DNA of 64,000 bases from Hordeum vulgare subsp. vulgare (lineage: Eukaryota; Streptophyta; Magnoliopsida; Poales; Poaceae). This document shows positions 55,165 through 64,000 of the stretch, piece after piece. The notes beneath the pieces are model-generated. The model did not search any database, was not told the DNA's origin, and was given only the letters and a program-made list of their open reading frames with translations. The position numbers and the translations under genes were made by a program. Location: positions 433,409,529 through 433,473,528 of the forward strand of contig NC_058522.1 in NCBI RefSeq assembly GCF_904849725.1, read 5' to 3'. How positions within the stretch are numbered: the first letter of the stretch is position 1; every line of letters starts with the position of its first letter.

Positions 55165-56725
55165 TGATACGTCTCTGTCGTATCTACTTTTCCAAACTCT
55201 TTTGCCCTTGTTTTGGACTCTAACTTGCATGATTTGAATGGAACTAACCTGGACTGACGCTGTTTTCAGCAGAATTGCCATGGTGTTGTTTTTGTGCAGA
55301 AATGAAAGTTCTCGGAACATCTTGAAAATTTACGAAGATTTTTTCTGGAATAAAAGACTAAATACCTGCGCAAAGATCCACCGGAGGGGCTTGCCAGTGG
55401 GCCACAAGCCCCTGGGCCGCGGCCACCCCCTATGGCCGCGTCGTGAGGGCTTGTGCGGCCCACGTGGCACCACCGCCCCCAATTTCAGCTCTATATCTTC
55501 CGTTTCTCCTGGAAATAAAATCAGAGAGAAGGTTTCATCACGTTTTGTGATACGGAGGTGTCGCCACATCCTGTTCTTCATCTGGAGGGCAGATCTGGAG
55601 TCCGTTTCGGGCTCCGGAGAGGGGAAATCGTTGCCATCGTCATCATCAACCTTTCTCCATCGACAATTCCATGATGCTCTCCATCGTTCGTGAGTAATCT
55701 CATCGTAGGCTTGCTGGACGGTGATGAGTTGGATGAGATCTATCATGTAATCGAGTTAGTTCTTGACGGGGATTGATCCCTAGTATCCACTATGTTCTAG
55801 ATTAATGTTGCTACTACTTGGCTATGCTTAATGCTTGTCACTAGGGCCCGAGTGCCATGATTTCAGATGTGAACCTATTATGTTGTCGCCAATATATGTG
55901 TGTTTTAGATCCTATCTTGCAAGTTGTAGTCACCTACTATGTGTTATGACCCGGCAACCCCGGAGTGAAAATAGCCGGAACCACTCCCGGAGATGACCAT
56001 AGTATGAGGAGTTCATGTATTCACCGCATGTTAATGCGTTGGTCCGGTTCTTTATTAAAAGGAGAACCTTAATATCCCGTAGTTTCCACTAGGACCCCGC
56101 TGCCACGGGAGGGATGGACAAAAGATGTCATGCAAGTTCTTTTCCCTAAGCACGTATGACTACATACAAAATACATGCCTAAATTAGATTGACGAACAGG
56201 AGCTAGTCACATATCTCTCCGTGTTATAGCTGTTACATGATGAATCACATCCGTCACACTCATCCATCACAGATCCACTGCCTACGAGTCTTTTACTACT
56301 GGTTCTCGCTACGTTACTTCGCCTAGGCTTGTCCCTTGCTACAAGAGGGATTGGGCCACTTTGTTGCTGTTACTTTGCTGTTGTTGCTACTGCTATTACT
56401 TGTTACTTTGCTGCTACTGCTACTACAGTTCCTTGCTACCTTGCTGTTACTTGTTGCAGGACTTTGCTGGCGCCGTTGCCGAGGCTAGGTAAGCGGTACT
56501 GACAATCCCGTCAACCAAGGCTTTTTCTCGCACCGTTGCTATCATACTACCTTGCTACTGATACTTTGCTTGCAGACACTAATCTTTTAGGTGTGGTTGA
56601 ATTGACAACTCAACTGCTAATACTTGAGAATATTCTTTCGCTTCCCCTTGAGTCGAATCAATAAATTTGGGTTGAATACTCTACCCTCGAAAACTGCTGC
56701 GATCCCATACGCTTGTGGGACATCA
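55165..56725 (+). repeat. 3' LTR of element D
   Basis: 1561 bp, TG...CA, intact. Palindrome 55397-55463, TATA-like CTATATCT near 55491, conserved U5 block at 56330-56362 followed by TTGCTGTTAC-type repeats. Followed by CCTAT (56726-56730). Confidence 0.94.
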
Positions 56726-57683
56726 CCTATATGTATGATCATTGCCTTAGATATCATCATGACTTTGCGCGGTTCTATCAATTGCTCGACAGTAATTTGT
56801 TCACCCACCGTAGTATTTTCTATTTTGAGAGAAGCCTCTAGTGAACACTATGGCCCCCGGTCTATTCCACACCATATTTTCAGCCTTACTCTTTTACTTC
56901 GTTGCACTTTCCGCCTTTAGATCTCACTTTGCAATCAATCTTGAAGGGATTGACAACCCCTTTATAGCGTTGGGTGCAAGCTCTTTTGTGTTTGTGCAGG
57001 TACTCTGGACTTGACGAGATTCTCCTACTGGATTGATATCTTGATTCTCAAACTGAGGGAAATACTTACTGCAAATTCAAATGGCGTGATGCTAGTGGCG
57101 CACCTGTAGTGCGCCATTAGTAGCCAAAACAGGTGCGCCACTAGCAGGCCTTTTCCTAGTAGTGTTCTGCCTTCAGATCTCACTTTGCAATCAATCTTGA
57201 AGGGATTGACAACCCCTTTATAGCGTTGGGTGCAAGCTCTTTTGTGTTTGTGCAGGTACTCTGGACTTGACGAGATTCTCCTACTGGATTGATACCTTGG
57301 TTCTCAAACTGAGGGAAACACTTACTGCAAATTCAAATGGCGTGATGCTAGTGGCGCACCTGTAGTGCGCCATTAGTAGCCAAAACAGGTGCGCCACTAG
57401 GAGGCCTTTTCCTAGTAGTGTTCTGCCTTCAGATCTCACTTTGCAATCAATCTTGAAGGGATTGACAACCCCTTTATAGCGTTGGGTGCAAGCTCTTTTG
57501 TGTTTGTGCAGGTACTCTGGCCTTGACGAGATTCTCCTACTGGATTGATACTTTGGTTCTCAAACTGAGGGAAATACTTACTGCTCCTGTGCTGCATCAC
57601 CCTTTCTTCTTCAAGGGAAAAGCCAACGCAAGCAAGTCTCCGTCAACGTGTCAATTTGTGGCGCTGTTGTTTGAGAAGTAGCA
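56726..57683 (+). repeat. Solo LTR B, right part, with tandem triplication
   Basis: Resumes B's sequence after D: AATTTGTTCACCCACCGTAG near 56788 and GATTGACAACCCC are Sabrina-type blocks. It holds the 256-bp triplication and then the normal LTR end (TGCTGCATCACCCTTT). CATAC at 57684-57688 is the right duplication copy. Confidence 0.82.
56919..57583 (+). repeat. 256-bp tandem triplication carrying a CACTA end fragment
   Basis: Units start at 56919, 57175 and 57431 (AGATCTCACTTTGCAATC). The first two have about 153 bp of LTR plus about 103 bp of other DNA; the third has only the LTR part. The extra DNA ends CCTAGTAGTG, which on the minus strand is CACTACTAGG, the usual terminus of grass CACTA transposons. 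It carries a perfect 15-bp inverted repeat (CTAGTGGCGCACCTG, 57092-57106; its reverse complement, 57130-57144), repeated at +256. Confidence 0.9.
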
Positions 57684-58097
57684 CATACCAACTCTCCATA
57701 AGGCAAAATCAGAATTGTCATCAAGCAAAGGAGGTTTTCCTCCAGGATTATACTTAGGTTTCTCAACTTGAGGTCTAGCATAAAGCCATGGAACACTAGT
57801 TTGATCATTGCTAGGAGGTTGTTGGCCAGGTGAAGAAATAGGCACATTTGGCCTCGAGGCCCCACCACGTGGAGGTGATGCCATCATTGTGGATAATGTG
57901 GCCAATATCATTTGGACCAAGGCCTCAAGAGAAGCATCATGCTCCTCCTTTTGCTTAGCAAGAGCCCATTCTAGATCCTCAAAAGTGAAGGACTTGACTT
58001 CCATGGAAGCCACATCCTTATCCTTCGGATCCGCAACACACGAGTCCCATCGGGGTCCATCTCGCTCTAGGGTGGTTAAGCCACAAGAATAGAGCAC
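57684..58097 (-). pseudogene. gag: Element G Gag, N-terminal part
   Basis: Minus-strand frame starting near 58097, with FTFEDLEWALAKQKEEHDA, then a Pro/Ser-rich stretch and KPPLLDDNSDFALWRVGM, where the solo LTR B cuts in. Ignoring B, the frame passes in phase into 35040-34504. The probable start is the Met preceding EVKSFTFED or an upstream one close to the primer site. Confidence 0.85.
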
Positions 58098-58100
58098 AAG

Positions 58101-58112
58101 GCTCTCATACCA
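58101..58112 (-). other. Primer-binding site of element G (initiator tRNA-Met)
   Basis: TGGTATGAGAGC on the minus strand, two bases from the LTR; one base differs from the usual TGGTATCAGAGC. Confidence 0.88.
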
Positions 58113-58928
58113 ATTGAAAGGGATCGAGATGGACCTAGAGGGGGGGGTGAATAGGTACAGTTACAAATTTTAACGGTTACTTAGCAATTTTAGGCAATAA
58201 TGCGAATATATGAAAATGAGCCTAACAATTGCAAGGGTGAAGGTTAGGCTTTGTGTACCAAGCACGACAACAAGTAGAATATGATAAAGCACAAGTAAGT
58301 AATCAAAGACTAGTAACAAGTAGGAAGTTAGGGTTAGGGTTAACCGCAACTCCGAGAGACAAGGATGTATGCCGATGTTCACTTCCTTGGAGGGAAACTA
58401 TGTCACCGTTTAGAGAGGCGGGTGTTACCACAAAGGCACACCAATGCCACAAAGGCTCACCCTATTCTCTCCTTGAGACAACACCACAAAGGCGTTTCTC
58501 AACCACTAATGGTAAGCCTTTGAGGTGGCCTCCAAACCCTCACAAACTTTTCGGGGGGAAATCACAACGGTTTGATTCTTCTCTGAAGAACTCCTACCGC
58601 CTAGGATTCTCCAAGCACAAAACCTCAAACAACTAGGCTCACCTATGTGCACCAACAACTTATGCTAAGCAAGATAAACAACTAAGTGATAGCAAGATAT
58701 ATGACAAGAGACAATATGGCTATCACAAAGTAAAGTGCATAAGTAAAGGGTTCGGGTAAGAGATAACCGAGGTACGCGGAGACATGATGTATCCCGAAGT
58801 TCACACCCTTACGGATGCTAATCTCCGTTGGAGCAGTGTGGAGGCACAACGCTCCCCAAGATGCCACTAAGGCCACCTTAATCTCATCATGCCCTCGCAC
58901 AATGCAAGATGCCGTGATTCCACTAAGG

Positions 58929-59038
58929 GACCCTTGAGGGCGGTCACCGAACCCGTACAAATGGCAAACCTTGGGGGCGGTCACCGAACCCGTACACGTG
59001 GCAACCCTTGGGGGCGGTTACCGGTACCCGTACAACTT
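58929..59038. repeat. Three tandem units of about 38 bp in G's LTR
   Basis: Each contains CTTGAGGGCGG or CTTGGGGGCGG followed by TCACCGAACCCGTACA or a close variant. The last unit is the most diverged. Confidence 0.8.
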
Positions 59039-59618
59039 GCTCGGGGCAATCTCCACAACCTAATTGGAGGCCCCGACGCTTGCCCGGAACTTCACACCAC
59101 AATGATTGAGCTCCGAGACACCACCAAGCTTCTAGGACGCCAAAGCATCCACGAAGAACAATATCTAGGGTACTAAGTACCAAAGGTAATAAGCTTCTCA
59201 AACTTCACTTCCACATATCACCGTGGAGAACTCAAACCGATGCAACTAATGCAATGGCAAGAACACACGAAGTGGTCAAGCCCCTCACACTCAAATCCCT
59301 CCACAACAACGAAAGCTATGGAGAAATATGAGAGGAAGAACAAGGATCTCACAAAGAATTCCAAGATCAAGATCCAAGGGGTTCCCCTCACACAGAGGAG
59401 AAAGTGATTGGTGGAGATGTGGATCTAGATCTCCTCTCTCTTTTCCCTCAAGAACAAGCAAGAATCATTGGAGGGATTGAGAGTAAGCAAGCTCTAAGAA
59501 TGTCAACAATGGAGGTAGAACAAGAGCTCAACGGATAGATTGGGCCAAGGGGAAAGAAGACCCCCTTTATATAGTGGGGGAAGGAATCAGACCGTTACCC
59601 CCACTTACAACCCGAGCC

Positions 59619-59997
59619 CAGCGGTACTACCGCTGGCTCCAGCGGTACTACCGCTGACCCTCCGGCGGTACTACCGCTGGCTGTAGCGGTACTATCGCTG
59701 ACCCTCCAGCGGTACTACCGCTGGCTGCAGCGGTACTACCGCTGAGCCCATGGTAGTGCAAAGATACTACCAGGCCAACCACCGCCAAGAAAGTCTTCGC
59801 AAAAATGTCCGACGCAGTACAACCACAAAGATGACGGTACTAAAAACTTGGAGCGCTACTACCACTGGCCAGGGGCGGTACTACCGCTGGGACAGCGGTA
59901 CTACCGCCAGCTCTAGCGGTACTACCGCTAGGGCCAGTGGTACTACCGCCAACTTTAGCGGTACTACCGCTAGGTCCAGCGGTACTACCGCTCGCCA
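59619..59997. repeat. Array of about 12 near-palindromic 15-mers in G's LTR
   Basis: AGCGGTACTACCGCT and close variants, six at 59619-59745 and six at 59873-59997, separated by short variable spacers. Each unit can fold on itself around its central base. The array is typical of some Triticeae SIRE-type LTRs. Confidence 0.88.
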
Positions 59998-61065
59998 CTG
60001 AAATAGCCATAATTTTCGCATACGAGCTCCGAATCGAGAAAACCCAAGCTTGTTGGATTCAGGACGACAAGACCTATCCAAACAGATATGAAAATGCCAA
60101 TGATATAGAGATGTGAGTCCTCTATGAATTAAGAACCGGAAAAAACTCCAACATCGAAAACATCATAGTAGATGCATATGGACTCCGTTTTCGATGAACT
60201 CGAGCTTGTCACGAAGATGACCATAAGCTTTAAAACTCACAAAGAGAAACATCAAACAAGAACCAAGAAGTATGATGCAAGGATGCAAATGGTTTGAGCT
60301 CTCAACGAATGATACGATCAAGCTACTCACTTGAGAGCCCCCCTTGATAGTACAACAATCTATCCTAAACAGAAAACCTATCAAGGGCAAACCTATACCT
60401 TGCACCTCGTCCTCTTGAGCTAGATGATGATGATCTTGGCTTCCTCAAGATGGACCACCTTTCTTGATTGCGTTGGCTTGATGAATACTAGTTGGTTGCA
60501 GCCCCATACTCACTATGGGTGAGCCACTCTTCAGCATATCTTCACAAGTCAATTGCCACCACAATGGACGACAAGCTTCAAGCATGATATCTTCGTGCTG
60601 ATCCACTTGAACTTGCACATCGCAATCTTGATGACGATCACAACTTGACGTCATACTTCATGGGTTGAATGAGATCTTCCCTTTGACGCAAGCCCATGGA
60701 AACACACCTAACCCCCACAAAGAACTCTCACGAAGACCATGGGTTAGTACACAAACACGTAATGGACAATGCTTACCATACCATGGGATCACTTGATCCC
60801 TCTCGGTACATCTTGTACGCTTTGTGTGTTGATCATCTTGATTTACTCTTTGGCTGAGATCTTGATCAACCATGTGTCTCTATGACCATTCTTTGGATAA
60901 TACCTTGAATACCATCTTGGTCATCATATAAACTCCTTGAACCCAACAGATGGACTTCAAGAAGTGTCTATGGACAAATCATATAAATGTAACTTAAGGC
61001 AACCATTAGTCCATAGGAATTGTCATCAATTACCAAAACCACATATGGAGATATATGCTCTAACA

Positions 61066-61690
61066 GGATCTAGGATTTGGTGTAGGCAAATGGAAGTGAG
61101 AGAGAAAGGTGTTCTTGGAATCTTTTCACTATGTTGGACAACTCCCACTCGAGGTGGGAGAAGACTATATATAGTGGTGGTAGAAAAGTGGTCGTTGGAG
61201 CCACCTATGTTGTGCACTTGCCGGACGTCCGGCAGTTCACGGCCGTCCGGACAGCCACGAGGGGTCGGACGTCCGACAATGGTCGGTCGTCCGAAGATGC
61301 AGAAGGTATTATGTCAGCACAACATCTGGTGATAGGGTGAACAACATACGGACGTCTGAAAGGTTTTGGCCGTCCGGAGCACAGCCGTCCGACAGTTTGA
61401 ATCTGTTGAGTGGCAACGGATTTCCTACCGTACCCAGACGTCCGGTCCTCGAACGACCGGAGGAGCCGGAAGTCCGAGGTTTTGAATCCGTTGGTTGCCT
61501 CCGGATTTCCGGAGGACGTCGGTCATCCGGCGTCCGGACGTCCGAGAACCACCGGACGGCCCGACAAGAGCAGACCAACAATAGGAAGATAGAGAAAGCG
61601 GAATTTACTAGAGTTTTGAGCAAGTTTCTTGCGAGACCGAGTGATCCCCTCTTAATAGTGCGGTGTCCCTATACTCAAGGAAGACAAATA
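61066..61690 (-). repeat. Part of a second SIRE-like LTR (minus strand)
   Basis: Layout parallels G's LTR: a minus-strand TATA box CTATATATAG at 61165-61174, next to it the palindrome CTCCCAC...GTGGGAG (61143-61161), then on the U3 side a scattered array of GGACGTCC/CCGTCCG palindromes (61206-61565). The rest of the element is not seen; element G probably inserted here. GGATC at 61066-61070 would be G's duplication copy. Confidence 0.6.
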
Positions 61691-61849
61691 AAATGATAGA
61701 CCACTTCGTCTTGTTTCTTCGTTCTTGAGCATCGTGGACAAATTAGTCACAATCCACAAAAAAAACTCTCATGGAAACAAAACCTAAGATACACTCGATT
61801 AAGATGATTAGTTTCCTATATGTATGTAGTCAACAACATTAAAACATGA

Positions 61850-62290
61850 TCAAGGGCATGATTGCACTTTCACCATGGATCCCATCAAGCCCGAAGAAGA
61901 TGGTGTTCTCTTCTAAAGGCCATCAAATTCTTATAAAGTTCAGCGAGCTTATTGATCCAATCTCTGACCATTGGGACGAGACCCTTGTATTTGCTACCTT
62001 TGGGATTGTTGATGCTCATCGGGTTATTCAAATTCCGTCAAATCTGGGATCGCCTCACGACTTCATGGCATTTTCCCTCTCCGTACAACCTATCACTTCG
62101 AGTGGAATCACATGTTAGCGGGAAAACGACGTCAATGGCTACTCTAGGACCGTCAATCTCAAATCAAATTTGGAAGATTCTTTGGAATTCAAAATACCAA
62201 AAATTCATATATATCTTCTGTTGGAGAGCTTTACATGGAATTCTTCTGCTCAAATGTATTCTTGCAAATCGTCATATATGACATCGATCT
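61850..62290 (+). pseudogene. Decayed LINE (non-LTR retrotransposon) ORF2 fragment
   Basis: Two overlapping broken frames resemble the C-terminal zinc-binding part of plant L1 reverse transcriptases. One has LIDPISDHWDETLVFATFG and AHRVIQIP; the other, after a shift near 62050-62110, has QIWKILWNSKYQKF, FCWRALHG and CILANRHI. Neither start nor RT catalytic core is present in the window. Host DNA or the upstream part may have been lost to later insertions. Confidence 0.7.
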
Positions 62291-64000
62291 CGCGAAGCAA
62301 GATCTAAAAGACTATATATACCTAGACAAATTTAATCGTCCAACACCATTATTAACGCCAGGAAGGAGATCTCGTCGTCGGGACGAAGATTACTTAATGT
62401 AGACGACCCTAAACATTTTTTGTGGCCGTGGATTCGGCGGTTTCTCGAAGGAAGATGTCTAAATCTTGTAATGAAGGAGTCAGCTATTGAAGTTTCAATG
62501 ATGGCGTCATTTGTTTCTCTGGGATTGAGATAGACATCGCCCCTATCAGCAGACGCATTGATATTTTTGTCCTCTTGGTACCTTCTCCTCCGGTAAGCTG
62601 ATCATACGTCGACGATGCCACCATCCTTCTCCATATTCGGTGGCCTCTCTCTTGCATCCTCATCCATTTTCCTGCATCCGCCCTCGATGATAGGAGCCTC
62701 TGGCTCTACCATTTCAAAGAACAATATTCCTCAAACAGTGTCCTTTGTATATACGTTGAGGTAGACATGATAAAGCCTAGCTAACGTACTAGCAGCAACC
62801 GTAAGATGAGAAGTTAACCTCTTGTAGGGAGCATATGTCAAACCTTGCCGGGTTAAGTGCCGGATTAAGATTATGCTGTTGCCCTCGAGGGAAAAGGAGA
62901 TGCTAATTTTGAATAAATACAGGTCAACTACCGGAGCTGCCGGGGGTTGCAATGAAATATGGTACTGTACTTCGTCTTGTGTACGTCGACAGTACACTAT
63001 ATATTTTTATTCCGCCAATGTCACTATTGTTATTTTCGTAGCAAATGCAATGGAAAAGAAGCTAGCCCGGTTCGAATATAAAACTCTTCACGGCACTATT
63101 ACTGCTTACGTGCATCAATTATTGACTATGGAGGATACCAACTAGCGAAGCGCTGAACGTGGCCTGTGTAATGTACTGACGCCCAGAGGGTCAGGAACTC
63201 TCGGGTTAGGTACTTAGGTTCATCATCATGTTGCCTCGTAAACCAGAATCATGGCTTGAGCATCGTGAACAATAATTAACAAGAAACCATGTGGACAGGA
63301 GGAACCATTTGAGTGCCTAGCGTGGGCCGGCAGTTTACAGCCTCGATCCTGACTTTTAGTGTCACTATCAGCAGCAAGAGGGGCCCCTCTTACGCAGTCC
63401 CTTGTATGAAAAGCTGACTCAGACTGATGTGCGATCACTCTGTCTGATACTACTTCGTTTTGTCTTGCAAAACGCCACGTCCATGGATTGTCATTTGGTT
63501 CCTTGCAGTCTGGAACGGCATCGTTTTGATCGGAAGAACCCATACAGAGGGAGCAGGTGGGTAAACGTTTTTCTTTTTTACGACGGAAAAGTAAGAAGCG
63601 GGAAAGCATGCATGGGATGGAATTGACGTGAAGGGAAGCAAAGCGCCACGAGGGGGGCTAGGGTTGGTAGCCGGTGAAAAGATGGATGGCCACTGATCTG
63701 AATGCACCGTGTAAAACACGGCTGCCATCGCAGATCACATTCTGTCAAAAGTTAATGGACGGATGGCCGCTCCCCTTCAGATCGTGCCCCCGCAGCGCGC
63801 GCCTCCTTTCCACGCGAAACTTGCTTCCCGGCTGATGCGAGCTTCGCGAGCAACCGATCGGCCGATATATTAATTGGCCCGCGGCTGTTCACGCGATTCC
63901 TCAGCGTGCAGTACGTTATATCGAGGTCGGGAGCGGCAGCATAGCCTGTCATCCTTCTGGAAGGCTCATGCCGCAGAGGCTGTTCTTCACTTGCAAGCTA
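62291..64000. other. No recognisable feature; possibly low-copy DNA
   Basis: The frames here are short and resemble nothing I know. The last 300 bases are GC-richer, with a TATATTAATT near 63864, which could be a plant promoter reading out of the window, but I cannot support a gene. Confidence 0.4.

Larger units (their letters stand above)
36152..56725 (+). mobile_element. Gypsy LTR retrotransposon D (Athila-like), no pol
   Basis: LTRs 36152-36583 plus 47440-48561 (5') and 55165-56725 (3', 1561 bp). Perfect CCTAT duplication (36147-36151, 56726-56730). tRNA-Asp primer site at 48572. The internal part (48562-55164, 6.6 kb) encodes Gag-protease and an Athila ORF1-like protein in the env position. 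There is no RT, RNase H or integrase: the protease frame ends at 51403 and the internal U3 copy starts about 245 bases later. It would need enzymes from another element. LTR divergence by eye is about 3-4 percent. E interrupts the 5' LTR. Confidence 0.92.
35046..57683 (+). mobile_element. Solo LTR B (Sabrina-like), split by element D
   Basis: Left part 35046-36151 (starts TGATACGTCTCCAACG), right part 56726-57683 (ends GAAGTAGCA). With D removed and the triplication counted once, it is about 1.55 kb. No internal domain is left. Flanks CATAT (35041-35045) and CATAC (57684-57688) are a duplication with one change. The start and many inner blocks match Triticeae Sabrina LTRs as I remember them. 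Confidence 0.82.
20290..61065 (-). mobile_element. SIRE-lineage Copia element G, split by H, C and B/D/E/F
   Basis: On the minus strand the order is 5' LTR (58115-61065), primer site, gag start (57684-58097), [insertion B with D, E, F], rest of gag, coiled-coil region, protease, [insertion C], integrase, RT, RNase H, 3' non-coding region, [H]. When solo LTR B and one CATAT copy are ignored, the gag frame runs through in phase. That shows 57684-58097 and 34504-35045 were one gene. The long LTR with CGGTACTACCG arrays, the long gag and the RT type fit the Maximus/Barbara group of Triticeae SIRE elements. The 3' LTR is outside the window, beyond H and A. Confidence 0.88.
58115..61065 (-). repeat. 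5' LTR of element G
   Basis: 2951 bp. On the minus strand it starts TGTTAGAGCATATATCTCC and ends ATCCCTTTCA. TATA box CTATATAAAG (minus) at 59565-59574. Downstream in the transcript direction come the region with 38-bp repeats and non-coding leader; upstream of it in U3 lies the palindrome array (59619-59997). No gene. Confidence 0.9.

Noticed and set aside
59619..59997. CRISPR-like look of repeated 15-mers with spacers
   Set aside because: Plant genome context, irregular spacers, no cas genes; the repeats lie in a retrotransposon LTR.
62731..62997. 88-codon minus-strand frame after the LINE fragment
   Set aside because: No recognisable domain, and length is within chance expectation.
63226..63609. 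127-codon minus-strand frame near the right edge
   Set aside because: Composition looks random and there is no domain or homology I recognise; overlapping frames exist on the other strand.

Overview
The window is intergenic DNA from a large grass genome, almost certainly a Triticeae species (wheat, barley, rye or Aegilops). It is a stack of LTR retrotransposons inserted into one another. Evidence: a BARE-1/Angela/WIS-type Copia element with 1.83-kb LTRs beginning TGTTGGAATTATG; Athila-lineage Gypsy elements whose LTRs begin TGATACGTC and whose primer site matches tRNA-Asp; a SIRE-lineage Copia with a 2.95-kb LTR; and long-LTR, nearly non-coding Gypsy elements. I found no intact host gene. Family names come from recognition, not from a search.

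Layout, in my element letters. Element A (Gypsy, Athila lineage, plus strand) runs from before base 1 to 19047. Element I (Angela/BARE-like Copia, plus) sits in A's 5' LTR at 327-9275, with the 5-bp duplication AAATC. A itself interrupts H, a minus-strand Angela-like LTR (19048-20289). H lies in the 3' region of G, a minus-strand SIRE-lineage Copia whose parts extend to 61065. G also holds element C (Gypsy, Athila, minus, 23410-32277, duplication ATGTT) and solo LTR B (35046-36151 plus 56726-57683, duplication CATAT/CATAC) inside its gag. B is split by element D (Gypsy, Athila-like, 36152-56725, duplication CCTAT). D's 5' LTR is split by E (long-LTR Gypsy, minus, 36584-47439, duplication GATCT). 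E's left LTR is split by solo LTR F (36663-40740, duplication ATAGT/ACAGT). Right of G come part of another SIRE-like LTR, a decayed LINE fragment (about 61850-62290) and 1.7 kb without a recognisable feature.

The three Athila-type elements differ in what they kept. A has gag, protease, RT, RNase H and integrase, but with several stops and frameshifts. C lost gag but keeps a 664-codon PR-RT-RNase H frame. D has gag-protease and no pol at all. All three carry a gene in the env position, between pol (or protease) and the 3' LTR. Upstream of that gene each has a second, LTR-like U3 segment containing a large palindrome, and downstream each has a second copy of the polypurine tract about 1.5-1.9 kb before the 3' LTR. 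This repeated arrangement is the most interesting signal in the window.

Relative ages from eye counts of LTR differences: I about 1.5 percent, A about 2.7 percent, D about 3-4 percent, C about 4-5 percent. G must be older than H, B and C because they sit inside it.
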